64,000 bases of DNA from Huiozyma naganishii CBS 8797 (taxonomy: Eukaryota; Ascomycota; Saccharomycetes; Saccharomycetales; Saccharomycetaceae): NCBI RefSeq assembly GCF_000348985.1, contig NC_035923.1:992001-1056000 (forward strand). Reading direction: 5' to 3'. Of the stretch, positions 1 to 9,471 are shown one piece after another. The notes under the pieces are model-generated. The model worked only from the letters and a program-made list of their open reading frames with translations. It was not told the DNA's origin and did not search any database. The position numbers and the translations under genes are program-made. Numbering within the stretch: the first letter of the stretch is position 1; each line of letters begins with the position of its first letter.

Positions 1-738
1 CACGCTGGGCGTAGACTCTGCCGTTCTCCTCACTTGAGCTTGCTCGGACTTCAAATCGTACTGCACCTCCTGCTTTTTAAACACCTCGGCCAACGCGGCG
101 GGCAGCTCAGAAGGTATTTCTGCGCCCTCGTCATTACGCTGTCTCAGCACATGGACGAAGTAGAGTGCCGGATCTTGGTCCACGGAGGCTGCGCCACGCG
201 GGTTCACTAGGGCCCACGTCTTATCCATATCTCTTACACCAATGTTGAAGAACTTGTCCTTGAGAACAAGATTCAACGCAGGATACGTGTATGTTCCATC
301 TGTGGCGGTGGGACACGTCTCGAGGATTTTCTTGTACCCATCCCTATCCTCCGGCAACATGTACCAGTCTACCTTTGGAGGCGTCCTGCTGGGAGGCAAT
401 TCAGCGTCCTCTTTTTGCTTGCTGCGTTGTCTTTCCTTAACCAGCTTTGCCTTGGACCCGGGGACTAGCCAGTCTGGCAATTCATCCGGCACCGAGTCAA
501 TGTTCTTGTTGACCATATCGAACACAACCCGCATGCAGATGACAAATTCCTCGAAGTCCAGCTGGTCATCCTCATCGATATCTGCCAGAAACCAGATCTT
601 GTTCAAAACGGAGGAGTCCTGTTTCGAGTTATAAAGGATCGGTAGCACTTGGTCGTGCGTCACCTTCCCGGAAACGGGCTTCAGCCCAGAGAAAATCTGC
701 CAGTACTTCTTAATTTCAAACTGCTCCAACTTCGGCAT
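1..738 (-). CDS. END3: End3-like EH-domain endocytosis protein (partial)
   Basis: Seen: reading the minus strand from ATG at 738, 246 codons stay open to the window edge, so the C-terminus is missing. The start [21 protein letters not shown] and the block [18 protein letters not shown] match the N-terminal EH domain of S. cerevisiae End3 (about 349 aa), including the EF-hand loop. Known: End3 binds Pan1 and Sla1 in the coat that links clathrin endocytosis to actin patches at the plasma membrane. It is divergently transcribed from the SAL1-like gene across 262 bp, the same arrangement as YNL084C/YNL083W. Identity is very secure. Only the truncation by the window limits the annotation. Confidence 0.95.
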   Translation of the reverse strand, partial: MPKLEQFEIKKYWQIFSGLKPVSGKVTHDQVLPILYNSKQDSSVLNKIWFLADIDEDDQLDFEEFVICMRVVFDMVNKNIDSVPDELPDWLVPGSKAKLVKERQRSKQKEDAELPPSRTPPKVDWYMLPEDRDGYKKILETCPTATDGTYTYPALNLVLKDKFFNIGVRDMDKTWALVNPRGAASVDQDPALYFVHVLRQRNDEGAEIPSELPAALAEVFKKQEVQYDLKSEQAQVRRTAESTPSV

Positions 739-1000
739 TCCTTCCAGTGTGCTGTTAATGTTCTTCTCGACCCCTTCAGTGTGAATCAAGCCACCGTTAT
801 GTCGTCAAAACAGAAGTTCAGTTGCTGTTATAATTGAACGGTCCTATTTTATTGTCGATGAAGTTCTAAAATTTGAGATATTGTTTAACTAGAGGAACAC
901 CACGTAGATTGCTGTGTGTGCTTGGTGTCGCTTGTGACACTGGAAGTCCCCCGTACAAGTACTCACGCTTGAGTATTATCTTTGACGCGTTGCGCTCAGA

Positions 1001-2593
1001 ATGGCTGCTGCGAATTTGGGGGAGACCGCGGAGCAGAGGAGGCGGCGACACGGTCGTCTTTTCAAAAGGTTAGACTTGCACAATTCTGGGCAGGTCGATT
1101 TGGCTACGTTGCGAGAGGCCCTGGGGAACGAGTCACATCCTCTTAGTGAGTATGATAAAGGGATAGAGGCGCTGTTTGATGCTATGGACAGGAAACGCGA
1201 TGGGGTCATTGATTTCGAGGAGTTTCAAGAATTTGCATCGCAAGCGGAGCCCCAGATTGCGAGCGGGTTCCATAGGATTGACCAGGATGCGGATGGGAGG
1301 GTTAGGAGGTCGGAGGTGTCAAAGTACCTGGGCCAACTGGATGCGTCATGTACAGAGACAGACGTTCACCCACCAACACCGCCGAAAAATCGTAAAGTAA
1401 GACTCAATTCCTTCTTGAAGTGGGCGTTCAAGGGCAAAGGAAATCAGCAGACCCCGTCCGCGGAGGAGGAAGATCCATATATTACCTATGACCAGTGGCG
1501 TGATTTTTTGCTGTTGATGCCCCGGGTGGGCGGGTCCAGACTAAACACTGCATATGCATACTTTTACGCCTTCAAAGATGACGTAGATTTGTCCTCTGAG
1601 GGGGACATGACTGTCACAAACGAGTTCATACGAGGATTTAGCTACTTTCTGGCCGGTGGGATATCGGGAGTGATATCTAGAACATGTACCGCCCCTTTTG
1701 ATCGAATCAAAGTGTTTTTAATAGCCCGCACCGATCTGTCATCTACATTCCTCAACTCCAAGGATAAGCTACTCCAAAAAAATCCAAGGGCTGACTTGAG
1801 CAAAATCAAGTCTCCCTTGGTCAAGGCGGTTACCACTCTGTACAGACAAGGCGGACTTCGAGCATTTTACGTTGGTAACGGTTTGAATGCACTCAAAGTG
1901 TTCCCGGAGTCCTCGATCAAGTTTGGAACTTTTGAGATAGCGAAGAAGCTGATGGCACGATTGGAACACGTGGAATCAAAGGAACACTTGTCGAAACTAT
2001 CAACATACTTTGCCGGTGGTCTAGCAGGGATGGTGTCACAATTCTCAACTTACCCTGTTGACACCTTAAAATTTAGAGCGCAATGTGCACCACTAGACGC
2101 AACTCTGAAGGGGAACGATCTTCTAATACACACTGCCCGGGAGATGTTTGAAGCTGGCGGGCTAAGAATTTTTTATAGAGGTGTTACAGTGGGGATACTG
2201 GGGATCTTCCCCTACGCGGCCCTGGACCTAGGTACCTTCACGGCACTGAAGAAATGGTTCATAGCAAGGAAAGCTAAACAGTTAGGAATCTCGGGCGAGA
2301 ATTTGTCGCTGAGCAATCTCGTCGTGCTTCCGATGGGTGCCCTCAGCGGGACCGTGGGGGCAAGCGTTGTGTATCCAATTAACCTGCTGAGAACAAGACT
2401 GCAGGCCCAGGGGACATACGCCCACCCGTACCTGTACAACGGATTCAGAGATGTGTTGCAGCAAACGATAAAGAGAGAAGGGATTCCAGGTCTGTATAAA
2501 GGTTTGGTTCCAACTTTGGCAAAAGTGTGTCCAGCCGTTTCCATCAGCTACTTATGCTACGAAAATCTGAAGAGATTTGCCAACCTGGAATAG
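1001..2593 (+). CDS. SAL1: Ca2+-dependent mitochondrial ADP/ATP carrier Sal1
   Basis: 530 aa. Seen: the N-terminal ~200 residues hold EF-hand-like loops (around residues 24-36, 62-73 and 93-104, for example DQDADGRVRRSE). The rest is a three-repeat mitochondrial carrier with signatures PFDRIK, YPVDTLKFR and YPINLLRTR. The C-terminus (AKVCPAVSISYLCYENLKRF) is nearly the same as S. cerevisiae Sal1. Known: Sal1 is an inner-membrane Ca2+-regulated ATP-Mg/Pi or ADP/ATP exchanger that becomes essential when Aac2 is absent. The chosen ATG is the first in frame; ACGCGT at 984-989 lies just before it. END3 is divergent upstream and PMS1 follows on the same strand, as on S. cerevisiae chromosome XIV. 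Confidence 0.96.
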   Translation: MAAANLGETAEQRRRRHGRLFKRLDLHNSGQVDLATLREALGNESHPLSEYDKGIEALFDAMDRKRDGVIDFEEFQEFASQAEPQIASGFHRIDQDADGRVRRSEVSKYLGQLDASCTETDVHPPTPPKNRKVRLNSFLKWAFKGKGNQQTPSAEEEDPYITYDQWRDFLLLMPRVGGSRLNTAYAYFYAFKDDVDLSSEGDMTVTNEFIRGFSYFLAGGISGVISRTCTAPFDRIKVFLIARTDLSSTFLNSKDKLLQKNPRADLSKIKSPLVKAVTTLYRQGGLRAFYVGNGLNALKVFPESSIKFGTFEIAKKLMARLEHVESKEHLSKLSTYFAGGLAGMVSQFSTYPVDTLKFRAQCAPLDATLKGNDLLIHTAREMFEAGGLRIFYRGVTVGILGIFPYAALDLGTFTALKKWFIARKAKQLGISGENLSLSNLVVLPMGALSGTVGASVVYPINLLRTRLQAQGTYAHPYLYNGFRDVLQQTIKREGIPGLYKGLVPTLAKVCPAVSISYLCYENLKRFANLE

Positions 2594-2794
2594 AGGTGGG
2601 CAATGACTCCACGAATTACCTTCCCATACATCTAAAAACTTATTTATTGATACTTATTCACCTAATCATCGATATCATGTATATATATGTGTGTGCCAAT
2701 GCGCAGTTCGATATAAGATCTGTTCGCCCAGTACTGTTCGAGTGTCTTGTCTTTTATTTACTTTTGAATAAAAAGGAGGTTAACGATATAACTG

Positions 2795-2800
2795 ACGCGT
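2795..2800 (+). promoter_or_regulatory. MCB element (ACGCGT) before PMS1
   Basis: ACGCGT inside the palindrome TGACGCGTCA, 48 bp before the PMS1 start codon. MCB is the binding site of the G1/S factor MBF (Mbp1-Swi6), known to drive replication and repair genes. That it works here is inferred. Confidence 0.6.
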
Positions 2801-2847
2801 CAGTCCGCCCCGTCGGGACAATACACAGCGCGGGAAGAGACCACAGC

Positions 2848-5469
2848 ATGTCCCAAATACGTTCACTGGAGGGGGTAGATATCCATAAATTAACCTCTGG
2901 ACAGGTTATCATTGATTTGACGACAGCAGTTAAAGAGCTGGTGGATAACAGTATTGATGCCCACAGTTCGCAGATCGATATCTTATTTAAAAATTACGGT
3001 ACTGACTCATTCGAATGTTCAGATAATGGAGACGGGATCTCCACAGGTGATTTGGATACACTGGCTTTGAAACATTACACATCCAAGATTTCTAGTTTCG
3101 AAGATATCGCTGCCGTTGGAACTCTCGGTTTCAGAGGTGAGGCGTTGTCGTCGTTATGTGGTATCTCTCATGTCTGTGTAACCACCACTGTCAACCCACC
3201 AAAGGCATATAAGGTGGAATACAATGAATCTGGACATATATCAGGCAAAACGATAACGTCCAGGAATAAGGGAACTACTGTGCAGGTGTCTAATTTATTC
3301 CACAATTTACCCGTGAGACAAAAAGAATTCATAAGGACGATAAAGAGACAGTACCAAAAATGCATATCGCTGTTACAAAGCTATTCCTTGATTCAAGACA
3401 AAATAAACTTCTCTGTTTGGAACATCACTGGCACTGGGAAAAAAAGCTTGGTGCTGTCCACTAGCAATAAGAAAACAATCCTCAAAAACTGCATAAATGT
3501 ATTTGGATCATCAGCTGTATCTGGTGTTGCTGAGATGTCAATAATAATCGAATTGAATCCGACACATATGAGGCAACAGTACAAATTTGATGAAGAGAGC
3601 CAGACACCAGAGGGTATCAACTACACCATTTCCGTGGAAGGTTACATATCTAAAAGCTCATTCGGCTGCGGAAGAAACTCAAAGGATCGGCAATTTTTAT
3701 ACATTAACAAAAGGCCGATCGAGTACCCTCAACTACTGAAAAACTGTAATGATGTTTACAGGTCTTTCAACAACGTACAGTACCCCTTCATTCTCTTGAA
3801 TTTTCAGGTGGACACACGGCTCATAGATATCAACGTAACACCTGATAAACGTACAGTTCTTTTGCACAACGAGCAATACGTTATTGACTTGTTTAGAGAA
3901 CATCTTCTAGTTTATTATCAAAACCAAGATTTACAGTTACCGAAAACTGTACTGTCTCAAGGAACTTTGGCCCAAAGCCAAGAAATATTTCATAGTTTTG
4001 CGAAGGATGAAGAAGGAAATAGCAGCGGAGAAGATTCAGATGCTCATATTAGTAATCAAAGACCAGCAAAGAGAAGTCGACGTGATGACGTGGAAACGGG
4101 TACTGAAACCACGTTTGATAAGTTGATTCAAGACAGTCCTGACACTGAAGCAATAGAACAGGAAAGCTCGCAAAATTTGGAAGAATCGGAAAGTGAACTG
4201 GAAAAATCAATATATCGCACACTGATAACAGAAGATACAGCTCCTGATACAGCAGAGTTTGAAGCAGAAAAAATTGAGACACTACTTGAAGATGAACAAA
4301 AAAAAGACATGATGTCTACCAAAGAAAGCAATATATCTGTTGATGCTTTTCAGAAATTCAGACATGGGGATGATTCTGGGACTCAAAGGGGTATTGAAGA
4401 AAACACCAGTTCTCAACCCAAGCCCGATACTATTCAAGTAAACATTGACGGAGAGGCGCTCGAATTTCAGGCAACTTACTCCCAGGATAAAGAACTCGTC
4501 ATCTTGCAAGACGAACCGGATTTAGAAAGCAGTAAAAATGAAAGTCGGGCCGATGATGCTGTTCAACCGTACGTACATCAAGAATTAAATCCGCGAGTAT
4601 CATACCCAATATCGGAGAAGGAACTCAACGACAGTGTAACTCCCAGGGCATTAGGTGTCAGCTCTCGTGAGGGAATTGACGAACCAGACCCCTTTATAGA
4701 ACATTTGGAAACCACGGTTTCCATTTCTAAATGCGATATGAGTCTTACTTTTGGATCAGACCGAATGAGCAAGAGTTCTACTACGCAATTCATAAAAAAG
4801 GACCCAGAAGAAACAGATGAGTACTTGACCTTAACGGTTAATAAACAGGAATTTGAAAAAATGATGATTGTGGGCCAATTCAATTTAGGCTTTATAATCA
4901 CTCGGAGAGTTAACCCTGATGGTAAGTTTGATTTGTTTATTGTAGATCAACACGCTAGCGACGAAAAATACAATTTTGAGACTTTACAGAGAACCACCAA
5001 ATTCCAATCACAGCAGCTATTAGTGCCTAGGGTAATTGAGTTACCATTTATTGATGAGCTTATTGTGATGGATAACATTAATGTTTTTGAATCGAATGGG
5101 TTCAAGCTTTCTATTGAAGAGGATGACGCTACCGGTCAGAGAATAAAATTAATGAGCTTTCCCTACAGCAAGCAGACCGTGTTTGACATGGACGATTTTG
5201 ATGAGTTGTTACAGTTGATCAAGGACCAAAATGGGAGTCCTTGTTCTCATGTGCGATGTTCAAAAGTGAGAGCAATGTTTGCAATGAGGGCTTGCCGCAG
5301 TAGTATAATGATAGGCAAACCGTTAACAAAGACAACAATGGCCCGTGTTGTCAAACATCTGGGGACACTGGATAAGCCTTGGAATTGTCCTCATGGTAGG
5401 CCAACAATGAGACATTTGTTGGAGTTGACAGACTGGAGGAACTTCAACAACGATTACAAGTTAAATTAG
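2848..5469 (+). CDS. PMS1: DNA mismatch repair MutL homolog Pms1
   Basis: 873 aa. The frame is open from 2527, but similarity starts at MSQIRSLEGVDIHKLTSGQV, so the ATG at 2848 is chosen. Seen: GHKL ATPase motifs ELVDNSIDAHSS, DNGDGI and TLGFRGEALSSL near the N-terminus; an acidic, poorly conserved linker at about residues 370-620; and a C-terminal endonuclease domain with the metal motif DQHASDEKYNFE starting at residue 700, ACRSS from residue 815 and CPHGRP from residue 847. Known: Pms1 pairs with Mlh1 as MutLalpha and nicks the new strand in mismatch repair. All catalytic motifs are intact. It follows SAL1 as in S. cerevisiae (YNL082W). An MCB lies 48 bp upstream. Confidence 0.97.
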   Translation: MSQIRSLEGVDIHKLTSGQVIIDLTTAVKELVDNSIDAHSSQIDILFKNYGTDSFECSDNGDGISTGDLDTLALKHYTSKISSFEDIAAVGTLGFRGEALSSLCGISHVCVTTTVNPPKAYKVEYNESGHISGKTITSRNKGTTVQVSNLFHNLPVRQKEFIRTIKRQYQKCISLLQSYSLIQDKINFSVWNITGTGKKSLVLSTSNKKTILKNCINVFGSSAVSGVAEMSIIIELNPTHMRQQYKFDEESQTPEGINYTISVEGYISKSSFGCGRNSKDRQFLYINKRPIEYPQLLKNCNDVYRSFNNVQYPFILLNFQVDTRLIDINVTPDKRTVLLHNEQYVIDLFREHLLVYYQNQDLQLPKTVLSQGTLAQSQEIFHSFAKDEEGNSSGEDSDAHISNQRPAKRSRRDDVETGTETTFDKLIQDSPDTEAIEQESSQNLEESESELEKSIYRTLITEDTAPDTAEFEAEKIETLLEDEQKKDMMSTKESNISVDAFQKFRHGDDSGTQRGIEENTSSQPKPDTIQVNIDGEALEFQATYSQDKELVILQDEPDLESSKNESRADDAVQPYVHQELNPRVSYPISEKELNDSVTPRALGVSSREGIDEPDPFIEHLETTVSISKCDMSLTFGSDRMSKSSTTQFIKKDPEETDEYLTLTVNKQEFEKMMIVGQFNLGFIITRRVNPDGKFDLFIVDQHASDEKYNFETLQRTTKFQSQQLLVPRVIELPFIDELIVMDNINVFESNGFKLSIEEDDATGQRIKLMSFPYSKQTVFDMDDFDELLQLIKDQNGSPCSHVRCSKVRAMFAMRACRSSIMIGKPLTKTTMARVVKHLGTLDKPWNCPHGRPTMRHLLELTDWRNFNNDYKLN

Positions 5470-5638
5470 CGAGAAATATAATAGTGTTTAAGGTTGCTAC
5501 CGTGGTTGTGAGCTATTTGAAAGAAACATTATTATATCTGATGGCCTTCAAAATTGGACTGCTTGAATGGGACAAATGGTCGAACCACGATATTGGATTC
5601 AACTCTTTTTTGCTGTCTTGCAGGAGGACTAACGGGAA

Positions 5639-6271
5639 TTAGATAACAAATTGAGAGCTATGCTGTAGTCCACTGAATCCTGAGAAAGGATTAAGGGTGT
5701 GGGCTCGGTAACCTTTTCTCCCCACCGGCGGCTTGAAGTCGAATTGAGATTGATCAGTTGTAACAAGCTGCGAAAAGTAACGTAGATTACCGAACACTGG
5801 GAAGAGCCCCCGGATCTGGCTCATGAAGCCAACGTTGTGCCACAGTCTAAAAAGCATCAACCCCACACAGCTCTTTGGAACATTTCTCGCTGGCGTCGTG
5901 TATCTGCCGTTTACCCTATATCTCCGGTACTTTGCACCGCTCCCCTCGGAGTAAGTGAACGTATCCATAATGCTCGCACTAGCGACCTGTGACACCTGCT
6001 GTTCAACACCTGCCATCGGCGGGACGAAACCAAATTGTTTGTAGCGCCCCATTTCGTCGAAAGGCAGGCATCTCTCCAGACCATCGAGCGACGCAACCTC
6101 CCAGAGTTGTGAAAAACTCCTACGCCCTCCCACAGTCGCAAAATAATACAGAACATCCAGCTTGTTTGAGCGTAAATCCTCCCATGCCTCCTCGTACACT
6201 GTCAACATCAGGTTCAACTTGTAGAGGTTGTTTAGCATCGCGGGAGCGGTCACCATGTGCTTGGACTTCAT
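5639..6271 (-). CDS. Unrecognised protein, possibly 5'-truncated or spliced
   Basis: I do not recognise this gene. From the first ATG (6271) it encodes 210 aa. The same frame runs open a further 31 codons upstream without an ATG, to a TAG at 6365-6367, so the true N-terminus may lie across an intron or a frameshift. The protein is soluble-looking, basic and rich in aromatic residues (YKLNLMLTVYEEAWEDL, CLPFDEMGRYKQFGFVPP), with no transmembrane segment or metal-binding motif that I can see. It sits convergent to PMS1, where S. cerevisiae has SWS2, but it does not look like ribosomal protein S13. The position is a synteny breakpoint, so it may be a relocated or lineage-specific gene. Confidence 0.5.
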   Translation of the reverse strand: MKSKHMVTAPAMLNNLYKLNLMLTVYEEAWEDLRSNKLDVLYYFATVGGRRSFSQLWEVASLDGLERCLPFDEMGRYKQFGFVPPMAGVEQQVSQVASASIMDTFTYSEGSGAKYRRYRVNGRYTTPARNVPKSCVGLMLFRLWHNVGFMSQIRGLFPVFGNLRYFSQLVTTDQSQFDFKPPVGRKGYRAHTLNPFSGFSGLQHSSQFVI

Positions 6272-6365
6272 GTAGTCAAAACCATTCTTATACCCTCGAC
6301 TTTCGATCCTCTTTTCTTCAATGATACCGCATAGCGCCAAGAAAAATTGTACCGAGATTGTGTTC

Positions 6366-7906
6366 TACCCAGCGACTCGAAATTAAGAAATTACGCAAAG
6401 GGATCCATTGCTAGCTCAATCGTCGTCAACGAAAACATTCAGGTTCGCTTTCACTCGTAAAAAGTTTGGATAATAAAGTGAAACGCATTTTAGGAGCATT
6501 ATTAGAAAAGCATGTGAGTTTCGAGTATTGGGAAGGATTCCTGTCAGGCTGCTGAAATGGGGAAGGTATTCTGAGGGTGTTTTGGTTCAAAAGGTATGAA
6601 GTTACCGTAAAGCGAAGCAATCCAATCCAGTTTGATCGATGGCCACGTATGCAAGAACGTAGGCTGTGTTACTTTTCCCAGTGGACCAGAGTGCAGGAGA
6701 TGTTTTTGCTTTTCGATGAGAACGAATATAAGAAGGTGTGTCTAACATACGTCTATCCAATGAAACGGATGTCTGTTGGAGACCAAAGAGAAAAGAAACG
6801 GCATCAGAGAAGATCTGTTGGGCGGTGAGCACTCTCTTAGTTTTGCATTGTAATTGTGGTCTTTGTACTAACTCTAGTGTAAGTATTGTTTGGGTGTGTA
6901 TTAACAGTTTATAGATCTGGATCTTTTGCTTTGTTAAATTCGATCGTATTAACTCGAACAGACAAGTTTACAACATGAAACCTAAGGTTGAGGTTGATAT
7001 TGGTGAACTGATGGAAGAGATAATTCAAGTCAGTTTGAACATTCGTGGTTTATCTACAAATACTCAGGTAATGCTGACTACTGGTCGCTGACGGGATTCA
7101 TCATCACAAGGCGATAGGACTTATATGAAAACTGTATCGGCTTCTCTAAACAGAACTATGTAGTGTACATAATACTATCTAGAGATATCTTCCAATATAT
7201 TTTTCCAGTGAAAAATACTGTTGTGACAATTCTCCATTTTCACGTGAGACAAAAATGTACTTATCTTAAGGAAGATTATAGGGTTTGGACCTATAATTTC
7301 CAACACTGACAATCCAAAATATAGTAACGGAGAATTTACCAAACATGAAACCGTTAAGAAAACATTATGTCCAGAACATGGAGGGCCTAATGTTGTACAT
7401 CACGGATGAAATTCCATTAAGCACAAAGTCGAAAAATTGGAATCCCCGAGCTGTTGTCGCTTTAGGTGTTCAGCTCCGCTTTGGCAAACTTGGACAAGTT
7501 GCTGTCTAACGCTCAGGTACTTTATTTCATCCTTTATTCATGCTAAGATTTGAGCAGCATGCTGCTCAAACATTTTTTCAAGTCTGTAGTAACAAAAAAA
7601 GAACTAGCATTAATCAAAACAATACATTAGTGAGTTATGTATAAACACCTTATAATTTCTTAAAATTTGTGATATAGTACAATCGTATATAGATAACCCA
7701 CTGATGGATCTAGTCACTCTATAATTAATGCTTGGTCTCTTTATTAGAGAACACCAACATACATACGAGTACATACGTACATACCGGTTTATATACGTGC
7801 GAGTGGAACGTCGTCCACGTACCGTTAGCGCCAAGCAGGGTAATAGCCTAATTATTATTTAGGTCATAATGTAGGTGTTACTGCATCTCAAAATTATAAA
7901 AATTAC
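6366..7906. other. Breakpoint region without a clear gene
   Basis: About 1.5 kb between the unrecognised gene and tRNA-Ala. It holds short ORFs only: 6577-6828 (+, no ATG at its start), 6975-7091 (+, 38 aa, starting MKPKVEVDIGELMEEI) and 7345-7509 (+, 54 aa). A perfect branch-point heptamer TACTAAC followed by TAG lies at about 6867-6880, so a spliced or decayed small gene is possible. A 27-bp segment (7136-7162) recurs at 19341-19367. I cannot support a definite gene. Confidence 0.4.
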
Positions 7907-7979
7907 GGGCGTGTGGCGTAGTTGGTAGCGCGCTCCCTTAGCATGGGAGAGGTCTTCGGTTCGACTCCGGACTCGTCCA
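7907..7979 (+). tRNA. tA(AGC): tRNA-Ala (AGC)
   Basis: 73 nt, intronless. The acceptor arm begins GGGCGTG and pairs with CTCGTCC. The D arm is GGCGTAGTTGGTAGCGC, the anticodon loop is CTTAGCATG with anticodon AGC, and the T loop is GGTTCGACTCC. It matches the S. cerevisiae tRNA-Ala(AGC) gene closely. A T-run terminator follows at 7983-7989, and a Ty LTR begins 34 nt downstream. Confidence 0.97.
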
Positions 7980-8012
7980 ATTCTTTTTTGTCTAGCTTTC
8001 CCGTATTAATTT

Positions 8013-8240
8013 TGTTGAGCGTGAAGTGAAGCTTCGTAAAGAATGACAGAAAAGTCTTCACTAGACGCAGGTTGTGATTACTTCTGGATCGCGCGTATAT
8101 AAAGAGAGACTAGTGTGCTAGTCTCTCGTAGAGGAGCTGTTATGTAGAAGGTAAGAAGAATAACAGATTATTTGAGAAAATATGAGTGAACTGAGCGTAG
8201 AAGAGAAGAGAGACAGGTACATAAAGTACCTGGTTCAACA
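8013..8240 (+). repeat. Ty1/copia LTR, left copy, + orientation (228 bp)
   Basis: 228 bp running from TGTTGAGCGT to GGTTCAACA, with matching inverted ends TGTTGA/TTCAACA. It holds a TATA box (GTATATAAAG, about 8093-8102), a perfect 10-bp hairpin right after it (arms 8104-8113 and 8118-8127, loop TGTG), and an ATG near the end that begins the Gag reading frame. It differs from the right-hand copy at only three bases, all in the last 20. The left flank (aattt) and right flank (atgtc) show no target-site duplication. Confidence 0.9.
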
Positions 8241-9471
8241 ATGTCTTTAAAAGATAAAGCCCATTTTTCTGTTTAGCCATCATAGACTTCGTACCATCCG
8301 AGCTGACCATTTGTAAGGAATTCTTTCCAAAAACAAAACGACCATTTGATGTTGCCGTTGCTGCTGAAATGGATATCAAATTGAAACCCACATCAGGAAA
8401 ATAAGCCACATTGTTCAAAAGGAAGCCATTAGTTTGAACTTTTCCGAATCCTTTGGTGGTGGCGTTCCCCACAGTACCAGTCAACTCCTCCCGTTTACAC
8501 ATCTTCAGCTCGCTAAACATTTTCGCATCATTGCATACATGGATCGAACCACCGCTATCAAAAACCCAGTTCCCTTTGAAAAGCGGTGTTGATGCGTATA
8601 GCGTAGCATATAAGCTTTGTGGTCCACCTCTTTTTCCATGCGATCTGAAAATCTCAGCATCCGGATAGTCCCGCTTATACTTTGCGCACTTACTAATCGG
8701 ATGGTTTTCACCACAGTGGAAACACTTGATCTGAGAGTGATAGGTGCTCCCTTTAGCGGCCATGGCTACCTCGCCATGTTCCGCCTTCCCTTCTCCAAGA
8801 TCTTGGAGTAAATCGTAAACTTCCTTTAAGGACACCGATTTACGCTTCCCGACAAAACTCATACACGATTTGATTTTGTCCGGGTTTAGCGCCATTAATA
8901 CCAAGGCCGCCATTCTCTCCTCTGGAGAAGACCTCGGGTCATCAATGCGCCCATAACTGGCCAGTTGGTTACAAAACTTTACTGACCAAGCAGCTTGTTC
9001 CTTCAAGCTATTATTCATCATTGGTTTGAGATTTGAGGCAGTTTCTACATAGCCCCTCACTTTCAAGTCAGAATACTCCGATTTGAGATACTTCAGCACG
9101 TCTAGCGACGTAGAAGTTTGATGATTAAGATAGTAATTTTCAATAATTACTTTGATCTCATCATTCACTGAGGTCTCGATGACCAAGTATAACGCTTGTT
9201 CAAATGTCTTGCGGAGCGTCATAACATGACGGGGACCTAGGTTTCTTCCCAATATGGTTTGAGAGATTTGCCCAGTCTCCATATACTCAGCCCATTCTAG
9301 GCTAGTAATGTCAACGAGTGAACAGATTCGACTGAACCATAGATCGAAGTTCAAAGAACCGGTAAGCACAGTGGGAATAGGTTTACTACTCACGACTGCA
9401 GGGCTCATAACCTGTTGCACCAAGTACTTCATGTACCTGTCTCTCTTCTCTTCTACGCTCAGTTCACTCAT
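8241..9471 (-). pseudogene. Gag-protease fragment of Ty1/copia element
   Basis: The ATG at 9471 lies inside the LTR, as in Ty1, and the frame crosses the primer-binding site into the body. About 410 residues belong to the element. The frame then continues 33 codons into the inverted LTR and stops at 8140. Seen: a helical Gag region, then a zinc knuckle CFHCGENHPISKC (residues 250-262), which is C-x2-C-x3-H-x4-C, one residue shorter than the usual CCHC spacing. The protease-type active site FDSGGS follows (Asp at about 305). The fragment ends at NGLYLLK, just before the integrase zinc-binding region. There is no frameshift between Gag and protease. The element cannot transpose by itself. Confidence 0.85.
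9398..9412 (-). other. Primer-binding site for an initiator tRNA-Met fragment
   Basis: Directly next to the LTR. On the + strand it reads GCAGGGCTCATAACC, which is the anticodon arm of yeast initiator tRNA-Met. The element RNA would therefore pair over 15 nt with the internal part of the tRNA rather than with its CCA end. Such half-tRNA priming is known for copia and Ty5. The tRNA match relies on my recall of the S. cerevisiae sequence. Confidence 0.8.

Noticed and set aside
8140..8240. C-terminal 33 codons of the Gag frame as real protein
   Set aside because: They are the reverse complement of an LTR and arise only from the inverted junction.
9398..9412. A second initiator tRNA-Met gene fragment
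   Set aside because: Only 15 bases match and they abut the LTR, so it is the primer-binding site.
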